The notes beneath the pieces are model-generated. The model made no database searches. It saw only the letters and a program-made list of their open reading frames with translations, and had not been told where the DNA came from. Of a DNA stretch of 64,000 nucleotides, positions 51,131 through 60,213 are shown in pieces (the stretch's first letter is position 1; the number at the start of each line of letters is the position of its first letter). The stretch comes from VGNY01 sp964549635 (GTDB lineage Bacteria > Chloroflexota > Dehalococcoidia > GIF9 > UBA5629). Location of the stretch: positions 42,425-106,424 of the forward strand of contig CAZJVJ010000005.1 of the NCBI GenBank assembly GCA_964549635.1, given 5' to 3'. The position numbers and the translations under genes are program-made.

Positions 51131-51916
51131 ATGGAGTTTACGAGCATAATTTACAGCAAGGAAAGGTGCATAGCCAGGATTACCGTCAACAGGCCCGATA
51201 AGAGAAATGCTCTAAATCAAGGGGTAAGGTTGGAACTACGACAGGTGCTTAAGGATATTGAGGAAGACGAAAACATCAGAGTGGCTATTATCACTGGTGC
51301 TGGGGATAAAGCGTTCATAGGCGGGGCAGACATAACGGAGCTTAGGGAGATGACTCCGATAAGCTGTGAAGCTAGGGCATCCACTTTGGGTCAGCAGCTT
51401 TATACAGATATAGAGAATCTCCGTGTTCCTGTTATAGCTATGATCAATGGGTTTTGCCTTGGTGGTGGCTGTGAAATAGCTATGTGCTGTGATATAAGGA
51501 TCGCTTCTGACAATGCCAAGTTTGGTCAGCCGGAGATCAACATTGGTCTTTTCCCTGGCGGTGGTGGCACTCAACGGCTGCCGCGGCTTGTAGGCTGGGG
51601 GAGAGCTAAGGAATTGCTCTATACGGGCAAAATAATTGATGCTGCTGAGGCTGAAAGAATTGGTCTGGTTGATAAGGTGGTGCCGCAGGATAAATTGGAG
51701 GCGACGGTGATGGAGCTGGCTGAAATTATAGCTAGCAAGAGTCCACTGATTATAAGGCTGCTTAAGAAAGTGATTAATAAAGGGATGTACTCTAATCTAC
51801 CTGATGGCCTGGCTTATGAGAAAAGTACCTTCAGCCTTTGCTTTGCTACCGAGGATCACAGTGAGGGTATAGCAGCTTTTTTGGAGAAACGACAGCCGAA
51901 ATTTAAAGGCGAGTAA
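51131..51916 (+). CDS. Enoyl-CoA hydratase
   Basis: A 261-residue crotonase. Oxyanion-hole segments FIGGADITEL and NGFCLGGGCEIAM, with both catalytic Glu present (GGGCE and FGQPE), then PGGGGTQRLPRLVG and a normal C-terminal helix set. It hydrates trans-2-enoyl-CoA, most likely crotonyl-type substrates, in acyl-CoA beta-oxidation. GGGAGGC precedes the ATG; 18 and 24 bp separate it from its neighbours. Confidence 0.94.
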   Translation: MEFTSIIYSKERCIARITVNRPDKRNALNQGVRLELRQVLKDIEEDENIRVAIITGAGDKAFIGGADITELREMTPISCEARASTLGQQLYTDIENLRVPVIAMINGFCLGGGCEIAMCCDIRIASDNAKFGQPEINIGLFPGGGGTQRLPRLVGWGRAKELLYTGKIIDAAEAERIGLVDKVVPQDKLEATVMELAEIIASKSPLIIRLLKKVINKGMYSNLPDGLAYEKSTFSLCFATEDHSEGIAAFLEKRQPKFKGE

Positions 51917-51940
51917 ATTGAAGTTTCGGAGGCGTAAGAA

Positions 51941-52801
51941 ATGGAAATCAGGAAGATTTGTGTTCTAGGGGCTGGGGTTATGGGACATGGCATAGCACAG
52001 GTTTGCGCTCAGGCTGGATATCAGGTCAATTTAAGGGATATTAATGACGAACTTGTGCAGGCTGGGATTAATAAGATTCGAAAGTTCCTCGCAGGCGGTG
52101 TCGAGCGTAAGAAGTTGACGCAAGACGAAGCAGATGCTTTTTTGGGCCGAATAAAGGGCATGACTGATTTGAAAGAAGCAGCCAAAGATGTTGACATAAT
52201 CATCGAGGCTATTGTTGAAGATATTAATATTAAAAAGGATGTCTTCAGGGAGTTAGACGAGATATGCCCTGCGCATACCATATTTGCTTCCAATACATCG
52301 GCTCAGTCTATCACTGAGATGGCGATGGCAACTAAACGCCCTCAAAAATTTATCGGTATGCATTGGTTCAACCCGCCACAGCTTATGCGGGGGATAGAGG
52401 TTATTGTTCATGTTAAGACATCAGAGGATACGCTGAATACGCTGGTAGATTTGTGTAAGAAGCTAGGCAAGGAGCCCGGAGTATGCAAGGATTCACCAGG
52501 ATTTATTGTCAACAGGCTCCTACAAATCTGGTATAACGAAAGCCTGTACATGTACGATGAGGGGATCGCTGAGCCGAAAGATATAGATATAGCTTTGAAA
52601 ACAGCCTATAATTTCAGGATGGGACCTTTTGAGTTGCGCGATAAGGTTGGTATGGATGTTGCTTTGGCTAGTACCAGCACTCATTACCGTGAGTTGATGA
52701 GGGACCAGTTTAAACCACCCAGATGTCTCATAATGAAGGTTAAGGCTGGTGAATTGGGAAGGAAAACAGGTCGAGGTTTCTACGAGTATTCTGAAACCTG
52801 A
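51941..52801 (+). CDS. 3-hydroxyacyl-CoA (3-hydroxybutyryl-CoA) dehydrogenase
   Basis: 286 residues, full length. NAD loop GAGVMGHGIAQVCAQAG, IIEAIVEDINIKKDVF, the Ser in SNTSAQSIT, catalytic His in GMHWFNPPQLM with Glu in GIEVI, and the C-terminal PGFIVNRLLQIWYNES and MGPFELRDKVGMDVA. It oxidises (S)-3-hydroxyacyl-CoA with NAD+. It is the third gene of the operon starting at 50372. Confidence 0.95.
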   Translation: MEIRKICVLGAGVMGHGIAQVCAQAGYQVNLRDINDELVQAGINKIRKFLAGGVERKKLTQDEADAFLGRIKGMTDLKEAAKDVDIIIEAIVEDINIKKDVFRELDEICPAHTIFASNTSAQSITEMAMATKRPQKFIGMHWFNPPQLMRGIEVIVHVKTSEDTLNTLVDLCKKLGKEPGVCKDSPGFIVNRLLQIWYNESLYMYDEGIAEPKDIDIALKTAYNFRMGPFELRDKVGMDVALASTSTHYRELMRDQFKPPRCLIMKVKAGELGRKTGRGFYEYSET

Positions 52802-52818
52802 ATTAGGTGATGTCACAA

Positions 52819-53490
52819 ATGAAAATCAATGTAATGACCGATGTCCTTGAAGCGAACGACCGTATTGCCGCAGCGAACAGCGCTATCTTTAAGAGACATA
52901 GGAACTTAGTGCTCAATCTTATGAGTTCTCCGGGAGCGGGAAAAACGACCTTGCTGGAGAAGACCGCTGAGGCATTAAAGGGGATACTGCGCATGGGTGT
53001 AATTGCTGGCGACATCGAGACCACTCGTGATGCAGAACGATTGCAAAAGTATCAACTTCCTGTAGTACAACTTACTACTGGTTCTGCCTGTCATCTCGAC
53101 GCCAATATGATTGCCTCTGCATTATCTCATTTTGACCTGAGCCAGGTCGACGTTTTAATTATCGAAAACGTGGGTAATCTTGTTTGCCCTGCTGGGTTTA
53201 AGCTGGGTGAGGACTACAAGGTAATGATACTAAGTGTAACAGAAGGGGACGAGAAGCCGCTTAAATATCCGCTGATGTTTCGTGAATCAACGTTGTTGCT
53301 TATCAACAAGGTCGATTTGCTGAACTATACCAATTTCAATCTGGAGGAGGCGAAGGCAAACGCGAAAAAAGTCCATCCAGGCTTGGAAATTATAGATATC
53401 TCCTGCACTACAGGACAGGGAGTGTCCGAATGGATAGATTGGATTATCAGGCGCTACCATAACAAATTTGGGACCAAAACACATGCATGA
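52819..53490 (+). CDS. hypB: Hydrogenase maturation GTPase HypB
   Basis: About 223 residues: P-loop SPGAGKTTLLEK, GDIETTRDAERL, TGSACHLDANM, IENVGNLVCPAGF and NKVDLL. The N-terminal His-rich or CxxCGC region of some HypBs is absent. ATG 52819 is preferred because AGGTGA lies 8 nt upstream; 52810 is possible. HypB delivers Ni to hydrogenase large subunits with HypA. Unusually it follows beta-oxidation genes rather than the hydrogenase operons. Confidence 0.95.
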   Translation: MKINVMTDVLEANDRIAAANSAIFKRHRNLVLNLMSSPGAGKTTLLEKTAEALKGILRMGVIAGDIETTRDAERLQKYQLPVVQLTTGSACHLDANMIASALSHFDLSQVDVLIIENVGNLVCPAGFKLGEDYKVMILSVTEGDEKPLKYPLMFRESTLLLINKVDLLNYTNFNLEEAKANAKKVHPGLEIIDISCTTGQGVSEWIDWIIRRYHNKFGTKTHA

Positions 53491-53824
53491 GATGGCTATC
53501 GCCCAAAATATAGTCAATATTGCTGTTGCAGCAGCAGAGAAGGCGGGCGCCAAAAGGATTACCAGGGTTAATGTGGTGGCGGGGGAACTCAGAGCAATTA
53601 TACCGGCACAACTTATTTGTAGCTTTGGTCTTATGGCGGAGAATACCATCGCTTGCCGGGCATATCTCCATTTGGAGATAACACCTTTATTAGGAAAATG
53701 TCGACAATGCGACGAGACATTTGCGGTCAAAGATTATTGTTATGTCTGTCCGAAATGTAGGAACGACGATATACAAACTATTAGTGGCACTGAGCTTCGA
53801 GTGAAGGACATTGAGATTGAGTAA
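53483..53824 (+). CDS. hypA: Hydrogenase nickel incorporation protein HypA
   Basis: 113 residues from ATG 53483, giving the invariant N-terminal Met-His-Glu in which His2 binds Ni. The zinc site is formed by CRQC and CPKC. It overlaps the hypB stop by 8 bp, so the pair is translationally coupled. Works with HypB on both [NiFe] hydrogenases of this window. Confidence 0.95.
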   Translation: MHEMAIAQNIVNIAVAAAEKAGAKRITRVNVVAGELRAIIPAQLICSFGLMAENTIACRAYLHLEITPLLGKCRQCDETFAVKDYCYVCPKCRNDDIQTISGTELRVKDIEIE

Positions 53825-53850
53825 TAACAACGAACGAAGGAGTTGTTCTT

Positions 53851-54954
53851 ATGACTCAAGCGGTCTATGAGAAACTTGCTGATGCACTGGAGATTAGGGG
53901 TGGGGCAGTGCCTGCTATAAAGTGCCCGGAATTTTTTGCCTTGCTGAAGGAGCTTTTTACTCCTGAGGAGGCGGCGTTGGCAATCAAGATGCCCATTACT
54001 CCCTTCATTGCTGAAACATTTGCTAAGGAGGTAGTGGGTGATGATCCAGGGGTGGTGAAAAACGTTCTGGAGAGGATGGCTGATAAAGGCATTGTTTTCA
54101 CAGTTGACCGTGAGGATGTCAGGTTATATACACTAATGCCGCTTGTCCCTGGTATCTTTGAGATGCAGTTTTTGAGTGGTGAAGTGAGTGAACGCACCAA
54201 AAGGCTGGCACGTCTTTTCGATGATTATTTCGTCTTAGTCAGGAAGGCAGTGACAGACTGTCGAGTGGAAACCTTAGGCAGTCGTGCAGTGTTTCCCTTT
54301 GCAAGGGTAATCCCGGTAGAGGAGGACATACCGACAGATGTTATGGTTCATCCGTATGACAGGGTGTCTCAATATATTGCAAAATCTGATTATATAGCAG
54401 TTGGCGTTTGCTATTGCCGTCATCATGGGGAACTGGTGGGAAATCCCTGTGATAAGCCGAAGGACGTGTGTATGGCTTTTGGTCCTCAAGCGAAGTACGT
54501 CGCCGAAAGAGGCTTTGCCAGATTAGTGTCGAGGGAGGAAGCACTCAAAGTGCTTAATCGCTCTGAGGAGGCTGGACTTATACACTGCTCCAGCAACACC
54601 AGCAAGTACATCAACTTTATATGTAATTGCTGTGCTTGCCACTGTGGTATTATTCAAAGCCTCAAGAGAGGTATTATACCCATGGGGGCGGTCTCAAGCT
54701 TCATCATAGCTGTTAGTGAAGATGACTGTAGTGGTTGCAGAACCTGTATAGATAGGTGCCAGATGGATGCGCTTACTTTAGAGGGTGCTGTGGTAGTACC
54801 AGATGTAAAGCGCTGTATAGGATGTGGGCTCTGTATTTCGGTATGTCCTACAGAGGCGTTGAGACTGGAACTTAGAAAGGATGCGCCGGTACCGCCTCTT
54901 GACCAGCGGGAACTTAATGCAGCCATGCTATCTTCTATGCGGCAAAGCGAATGA
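53851..54954 (+). CDS. 4Fe-4S dicluster protein with N-terminal winged-helix-like domain
   Basis: 367 residues. The first 120 residues look like a winged helix (FALLKELFTPEEAALAIKM, VKNVLERMADKGIVF). A middle region with CYCRHHGELVGNPCDKPKDVC and CNCCACHCG carries many Cys, and the end has two ferredoxin motifs CSGCRTCIDRC and CIGCGLCISVC. Similar proteins occur in anaerobes as uncharacterised ferredoxins. A redox-linked role in acyl-CoA metabolism is possible. AAGGAG precedes the ATG. Cotranscribed with hypA by spacing (26 bp). Confidence 0.8.
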   Translation: MTQAVYEKLADALEIRGGAVPAIKCPEFFALLKELFTPEEAALAIKMPITPFIAETFAKEVVGDDPGVVKNVLERMADKGIVFTVDREDVRLYTLMPLVPGIFEMQFLSGEVSERTKRLARLFDDYFVLVRKAVTDCRVETLGSRAVFPFARVIPVEEDIPTDVMVHPYDRVSQYIAKSDYIAVGVCYCRHHGELVGNPCDKPKDVCMAFGPQAKYVAERGFARLVSREEALKVLNRSEEAGLIHCSSNTSKYINFICNCCACHCGIIQSLKRGIIPMGAVSSFIIAVSEDDCSGCRTCIDRCQMDALTLEGAVVVPDVKRCIGCGLCISVCPTEALRLELRKDAPVPPLDQRELNAAMLSSMRQSE

Positions 54955-55011
54955 TTTACAGTCTAAAAGAACATTATCCATCAATATGCGATGTCAAAGT
55001 GATGAACGGTA

Positions 55012-56667
55012 ATGAGTAGCAAGAGTAAGCGTGAGTGGCAAGAAACTACTCTAGCTTCAACAGTAAAGCGCTTTCCCGAAAGAAGAGAAAGGTTTGAAAC
55101 TACCTCAGGGCTTACAATTGATGTTGTTTACACGCCTGAAGACCTTAGATATTTTGACTACAGCGCCTCTCTTGGTTATCCCGGGGAGTATCCGTTTACC
55201 CGTGGCATTCAGCCGACGATGTACCGGGGTAGGATATGGACAATGCGTCAGTATGCCGGTTATGGTACTGCTGAGGAGTCTAACCGTCGTTATCGGTATC
55301 TCTTGGAGCAGGGCCAGACAGGCTTAAGTGTTGCGTTTGATTTGCCTACCCAGATGGGTTACGACTCTGACCACCCGTTAGCTAAAGGCGAGGTCGGGCG
55401 GCTTGGTGTGGCCATAGATACCCTTGAAGATATGGAAGTCCTGTTTAGCAACATCTCTCTGGACAAAATAAGCACCTCGATGACCATTAATGCCACCGCA
55501 CCGATTCTTCTTGCCATGTACATCGCGGTGGCCAAAAGACAGGGCGTTAATCCAGCTAACCTAGAAGGGACAACGCAAAATGATATTTTGAAGGAGTATA
55601 TTGCGCGTGGGACATATATTTTCCCGCCTCGTCCTTCGATGCGGCTGACGGCAGATATTTTTGGGTATTGCAGTGAGCACCTTCCCCGATGGAATAGTAT
55701 TAGCATAGGAGGTTATCACATCAGGGAGGCCGGTGCTACTGCCGCTCAAGAAATTGCTTTTGCTTTAGCAAATGGCATAGCCTATGTTGAAGCAGCTATC
55801 AATGCTGGACTGAATGTAGATGACTTCGCTGGCAGGATCTCATGGATATTTCAGACCAATAACAACTTTTTCGAGGAAATTGCCAAACTGAGGGCGGCCC
55901 GAAGGATGTGGGCTAAGATAATGAGAGAGAGGTTCAAGGCTAGAGACCCGCGTAGCTGGATGTTTCGTACTCACATACAGACCGGTGGTTCAACATTAAC
56001 TGCTCAGCAGCCGATGAATAACATCGTCAGGGCTACTTACCAGGCGTTGGCTGCGGTACTCGGTGGCGTCCAGTCTCTGGCTGTCTCTTGTTATGATGAA
56101 GCTGTGTGTCTACCTACCGAGGAGTCAGTGCAGCTGGCATTGCGTATTCAACAGATATTGGCTTTTGAAAGCGGTGTTGCTGATGTTGTTGACCCGCTTG
56201 GTGGCTCCTATTTCGTAGAGAACCTCACTGATAGGTTAGAGAAAGAGGCTGAAAGGTATATTGCTAAAATCGATAGTCTGGGTGGTGCGGTAGCTGCGAT
56301 TGAACAAGGATTTCAGCAAAGAGAGATTCAGGAGAGCTCCTATCTTCACCAGAAAGAGGTTGAGGACGGCAAGAGGATTGTAGTTGGTGTTAACAGGTTT
56401 ATCTCACCATATCCCAAGGTGGAAAAGTTGCTTCGAGTTGATGTGGAGCAAGAGAGAAAGCAAGTGGAGCGTCTAAATCGGGTAAAAAGAGAACGAGACA
56501 ATGCTAGAGTAAAAAAAGCACTTGAGAGGCTGGAGGAAGTAGCTCGAAGCAGAAACAATACGATGCCAGCATTCATCCAGTGTGTGGAGGCTTATGCCAC
56601 CCTGGGTGAGATGTGTGATGTGCTCCGCCGTGTCTTTGGCAGCCAAAAAGAGTATTTGGTGTTCTGA
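55012..56667 (+). CDS. Methylmalonyl-CoA mutase, large (catalytic) subunit without B12-binding domain
   Basis: 551 residues, the TIM-barrel part of acyl-CoA mutases: RGIQPTMYRGRIWTMRQYAG, LSVAFDLPTQMGYDSDHP, TTQNDILKEYIARGTYIFPP, RTHIQTGGSTLTAQQP. The Tyr of TMY and the Arg of ARGTYI match the methylmalonyl-CoA-specific pair of MCM rather than the Phe/Gln pair of isobutyryl-CoA mutase. The cobalamin-binding domain must come from a separate small subunit, not found here. It interconverts methylmalonyl- and succinyl-CoA. It may belong to the operon from 50372, since no strong promoter is seen in the 57-bp gap. Confidence 0.93.
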   Translation: MSSKSKREWQETTLASTVKRFPERRERFETTSGLTIDVVYTPEDLRYFDYSASLGYPGEYPFTRGIQPTMYRGRIWTMRQYAGYGTAEESNRRYRYLLEQGQTGLSVAFDLPTQMGYDSDHPLAKGEVGRLGVAIDTLEDMEVLFSNISLDKISTSMTINATAPILLAMYIAVAKRQGVNPANLEGTTQNDILKEYIARGTYIFPPRPSMRLTADIFGYCSEHLPRWNSISIGGYHIREAGATAAQEIAFALANGIAYVEAAINAGLNVDDFAGRISWIFQTNNNFFEEIAKLRAARRMWAKIMRERFKARDPRSWMFRTHIQTGGSTLTAQQPMNNIVRATYQALAAVLGGVQSLAVSCYDEAVCLPTEESVQLALRIQQILAFESGVADVVDPLGGSYFVENLTDRLEKEAERYIAKIDSLGGAVAAIEQGFQQREIQESSYLHQKEVEDGKRIVVGVNRFISPYPKVEKLLRVDVEQERKQVERLNRVKRERDNARVKKALERLEEVARSRNNTMPAFIQCVEAYATLGEMCDVLRRVFGSQKEYLVF

Positions 56668-56819
56668 AGTGAGCTTACTGAGTCTAATTAGTGGCGCAGT
56701 ATAGTCCTTCTTTGAGCATGGTCAGCTGGCTTAGATACGAGCGCAAAAGCAGGTCTTATTAGCCAATAATCCCTGTCCCAAAAAGTCATTGCTCTCAGGT
56801 TTTCGGCGAGCCAACTTAT

Positions 56820-57275
56820 TCAGCCGATTTTTTGTCTTTTTTTCACCAGGTGTGTTGTTTCTGTTTCGGCAACCGTCTCGCCTCTCTGGTTTTGGCACGT
56901 GCTACGGTGGATTACGATGCCCCTCTCCGGGTTTCTGGTCTCCCTCTTGTCAATAACCTCACCGTGAACTCTCAAAGTATCCCCAGCTCTTAGTGGGCTT
57001 GTTATTTTCACCTTGTCTATACCAACTAAAGCAACCATCGTCTTTTCATCCCAGAATCCGGATTGTTCTTCAAGTCCACCCATAATGAGTAAAGTCAGTC
57101 TCCCTGGCGCAATCCTTGTCCCGAAGGCGGTCTTTTTAGCCTCTTCTTCGTCCCAGAAGATGGGGAGTGTGAAGCCAGCCAGACCGACTATTATGTTTAT
57201 CATGCCCTCGCTAACAGTCCTGCCGGGGGTTACGAATTTTTCTCCTACCTGATAGTCTTCCCAGTATTTAGCCAT
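56820..57275 (-). CDS. MaoC-like hotdog-fold protein (degenerate hydratase motif)
   Basis: 151 residues with the MaoC hotdog layout: YQVGEKFVTPGRTVSEGMI, FGTRIAPGRLTLLIMGG, RAGDTLRVHGEVIDKRE and VAETETTHLV. In (R)-hydratases the catalytic Asp and His lie in a D-x-N-P-x-H motif; here the matching stretch FTLPIFWDEEEA has Phe35 and Phe40 at those positions, so hydratase activity is doubtful. It may be the structural half of a heterodimer or bind an acyl-CoA. GGGAGGTAAGG precedes the ATG. Last gene of the minus-strand thiolase cluster. Confidence 0.83.
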   Translation of the reverse strand: MAKYWEDYQVGEKFVTPGRTVSEGMINIIVGLAGFTLPIFWDEEEAKKTAFGTRIAPGRLTLLIMGGLEEQSGFWDEKTMVALVGIDKVKITSPLRAGDTLRVHGEVIDKRETRNPERGIVIHRSTCQNQRGETVAETETTHLVKKRQKIG

Positions 57276-57369
57276 GCCTTACCTCCCGAAATTGGTTAAA
57301 AAGCTTTACTTTTGGTAATCGTGGTGTTTTATGGCCGGGTATGCCTGCTACAGGGCTAAAGCATCTTCT

Positions 57370-58554
57370 CTACCCCAGTTCTCTGCCCAAGATCGCTACG
57401 GCACTTACTTGAGGTGGGCCACCGAAGGTATGTGACAAGCCCAGCTTCACATCTTTTAGTTGTCGCTCTGGCAGTTGTGCTTTGCCCTGTATTTGTTTGT
57501 AGACTTCATAGGTCATTCTGAGGCCGCTGGCCGCTATCGGATGTCCGAAGCACTTCAAGCCACCATCAGTGTTCACTGGAAGGTCGCCAGAGAGTTCAAA
57601 GGAACCGGCATCAATATCCTCTTTGGCTTTGCCTTGGGTACTGAAGCCGAAGTTCTCATAAATAATAAGCTCGGTGATGGTAAAGCAGTCGTGGACTTCG
57701 GCTATATCAAGCTCATCCCGGGGGTTCTTAATACCGGCTTGCTCATAGGCCTGACGTGAGGAGTCGCGCAAAGAGTCCCAGGTTAGCCAGTCAAATTGAG
57801 GGCGTGTATGTGGCAGCAGGGGATCGAATGATTGCCCTAGTCCTTTAATATACACCGGGTCAGCTCTGAAATTTTTGGCTTGCTTAGCTGGAACTAGAAT
57901 GGCTGCTGCGGCACCATCGCTGTTGCCACAGCAGTCGAAGAGTCCCAATGGCCAGGCGATGATGGGGGCATTTAACACTTGTTCTAGAGTTATCTTATTG
58001 CGGAAGTGAGCCTTAGGCGTCATACTGCCGTTATAATGGTTTTTAACCGCGATTTTGCCGATGGTTGCCTTACCCTCTTCAGGACTCAGTCCATAGATAT
58101 AAAAGTATCTGGTAGCGATGAGGGCAAAGGTGCCCGGTGAAGTACGGCGTGCTTCCAAGACCGGTCCCATGCCACGGCCGGTGCCAAGACCAGGAAAACC
58201 AGTATCCTTCAATTTTTCCACTCCGAGGGCAAGCACGATGTCATACATCCCGGAGGCGACACCAAAACATGCGTTCCTTAAGGTTTCATGGCCTGTAGCA
58301 CACCAGTTTTCCACCCGGGTCATGGGGATGCGCAGTTTCAGTGGGTTGGCTGCGTGCGTAGCCCCTATGCCTATCATTGGGGCAGTTACCATACCGAACC
58401 AGCATGCCTGAATATCTTTGGGGTCAATACCGGCGTCTTCATAGGCTTCATAAGTGGCCTCTATAGCCAGGTCATCTATGCCTGAATCCCAGCGTTCGCC
58501 GAATCTGGTGCAGCCCATACCGATTATGGCGACCTTGTCTTTTATGCTTTCCAT
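57370..58554 (-). CDS. Thiolase / SCP2-type acetyl-CoA acetyltransferase-like protein
   Basis: 394 residues of the SCP2-thiolase/lipid-transfer-protein family. Candidate catalytic residues are kept: Cys85 in NWCATGHETL, His288 in EVHDCFT and His338 in CFGHPIAASG. The second Cys of classical thiolases near the C terminus (CxG) is not seen (SHTFGGPPQ). This is the most complete of the three thiolase-fold proteins in the cluster. DUF35-containing proteins are encoded directly upstream, the known context of thiolases that work in DUF35 complexes. Its ATG is 12 bp after the HMG-CoA-synthase-like gene. Confidence 0.87.
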   Translation of the reverse strand: MESIKDKVAIIGMGCTRFGERWDSGIDDLAIEATYEAYEDAGIDPKDIQACWFGMVTAPMIGIGATHAANPLKLRIPMTRVENWCATGHETLRNACFGVASGMYDIVLALGVEKLKDTGFPGLGTGRGMGPVLEARRTSPGTFALIATRYFYIYGLSPEEGKATIGKIAVKNHYNGSMTPKAHFRNKITLEQVLNAPIIAWPLGLFDCCGNSDGAAAAILVPAKQAKNFRADPVYIKGLGQSFDPLLPHTRPQFDWLTWDSLRDSSRQAYEQAGIKNPRDELDIAEVHDCFTITELIIYENFGFSTQGKAKEDIDAGSFELSGDLPVNTDGGLKCFGHPIAASGLRMTYEVYKQIQGKAQLPERQLKDVKLGLSHTFGGPPQVSAVAILGRELG

Positions 58555-58566
58555 CCTTCGTCCCCC

Positions 58567-59994
58567 TCATCTTATCGGTCGGCATTTCCAGAAGTAGTTA
58601 TACATACCCGCGCCCTCGTAAATTCTCCTGAATGTCATTTCTACAGGCATGCCAATTCTGATTTCCCTTGGGTCACAGTCGGTCATCATACAGTATATTC
58701 TGGCGTTGTCCAGTTCCGATTCCATCACTATTTGTGGGATTACAGGGTCGTCGCTTCTACCGGCTAAGTTGTCGAGGGAGAATGTGTAGACCTTACCCTT
58801 CTTATCTGATAGTCTTACCTCTTCGTATTTATCTTTAGCCTGGCACCTGTAGCAAACCCTTTGTATAGGATAGGTGACAAGGCCGCAATTCTTACATTTG
58901 CTGCCGTGGAAGCGAATGGACGAACTGCGTTCGCGCCAGCTAACACTGGCTGAAGGGAACAGACGGAAAGGTTCACCTGGCTGTGGCTCCAGTATTCCTC
59001 GATAACTTAGGTATCGTTCATAGCTAGGCAGAGGTCTTTTTGAAGCTAAGTAACCTTTTACTCCTCGTCTTGTATTTTGCCTCCTGTCTGGTTCCTTGGT
59101 AACCTCTAAGAGAAAAGCATCGCTGCCGTCACCATAGCTTGCCAGCAGGAGCGTATCTCCACCTGTCGCCTCTTCTAGTGCTGCTACCAGTATTATCAGT
59201 GCATGAGCGCAACCACATATACCTAAGTTACCTGTCAGCAAATCTTGTAGATGTGATTTCGGGTCAAGACCTAGCTGTCTGGCAAGTTGCTGTTGCGCTC
59301 TGGTGTTAGGCGCATACAATACTGCTTTGTTGATGTTCTGCGGTGAGACACTCTCCTTTTTCATTAACGCTGAGATCGCTTTGGCCGTGTTTTCAATATA
59401 GCCGTGCTCCGTAATAAAACGGTCTTCCCAGGATTGAACGAAAGTGTCCTTATCCAGCCGCCACACATCATACATCTCGTTGGATATGGAGTAACTCGAT
59501 TTTATTTCGGCTATTGGCTTGCTGTTTTTGCTTATGAGCAGGGCTGCTGCCCCATCACCGAATGTCTGCTCGTAATCTGAGCGGGGATAAGCCAGGCGGC
59601 AGTCGGAGGCCGTGACGATTATGTTTTGTGCTGAGCCGCTATTAACCGCGTCTAGTGCTGCCCGTAGAGCGTTTGTCCCGGCTCGGAGGCTATTGCCAAA
59701 GTCGGCAGTCAGGATGTCTGATCCCAAATCGGCGGCGGCAGCTACCAGACTGGCACATTGCTTCTCGCGGAAGGGTGGTGTAGTAGAGGCGAAGTATAAT
59801 CCATCGATACTTTGGCGGTCCACCCCAGCGAGACAATCGAGGACTGCCTCTACTGCCATTGTGACTGTATCCTCATCGTTATTGGCCACGCTTCGTTCGC
59901 CACCTAAAGATGGTCTGCCCCAGGCAGCAGCCATAGCATCCCGACTCAGGCGCCAAAGCGGTATGTAAGCCCCACAAGCTATAATCCCTGGCAT
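58567..59994 (-). CDS. HMG-CoA-synthase-like (thiolase-fold) protein fused to DUF35 OB-fold domain
   Basis: 475 residues. The first 330 or so resemble HMG-CoA synthase/KAS III proteins (IACGAYIPLWRLSRDAMA, VEAVLDCLAGVDRQSIDGLYFAST, FGDGAAALLI). The nucleophile Cys of archaeal HMG-CoA synthases (FACKAGT) appears as Ser102 in FGNSLRAGT. The C-terminal 120 residues are a DUF35 domain with zinc ribbon CKNCGLVTYPIQRVCYRC and an OB-fold. The fusion likely forms its own thiolase/DUF35-type complex. The substrate is unknown. AGGGGGT precedes the ATG. Confidence 0.85.
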   Translation of the reverse strand: MPGIIACGAYIPLWRLSRDAMAAAWGRPSLGGERSVANNDEDTVTMAVEAVLDCLAGVDRQSIDGLYFASTTPPFREKQCASLVAAAADLGSDILTADFGNSLRAGTNALRAALDAVNSGSAQNIIVTASDCRLAYPRSDYEQTFGDGAAALLISKNSKPIAEIKSSYSISNEMYDVWRLDKDTFVQSWEDRFITEHGYIENTAKAISALMKKESVSPQNINKAVLYAPNTRAQQQLARQLGLDPKSHLQDLLTGNLGICGCAHALIILVAALEEATGGDTLLLASYGDGSDAFLLEVTKEPDRRQNTRRGVKGYLASKRPLPSYERYLSYRGILEPQPGEPFRLFPSASVSWRERSSSIRFHGSKCKNCGLVTYPIQRVCYRCQAKDKYEEVRLSDKKGKVYTFSLDNLAGRSDDPVIPQIVMESELDNARIYCMMTDCDPREIRIGMPVEMTFRRIYEGAGMYNYFWKCRPIR

Positions 59995-60213
59995 AGACCC
60001 CCTGACCCGCGAATGAAAATTATAATTAAGAATGTGTTGTGGTCGTTATCTTTGTTGTTAGCAACCGCATGATTAACTATACCACTAAACGGCTATTCCT
60101 CTTCTTAGAAGCCCATAGAAAAGTTTTTTGATTAGCGTACTCAAGATTTAACCGTTGGCTCGGTCTTCTTATTAATATGTTCGGTTCAACGTGGAAAATG
60201 CAAGCGGTGACCA
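59995..60213 (-). other. Non-coding gap inside the thiolase cluster
   Basis: 219 bp without a gene. A minus-strand TATAAT (60024-60019) lies about 25 nt upstream of the HMG-CoA-synthase-like gene and may mark a secondary promoter, but no -35 is convincing. Confidence 0.4.
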
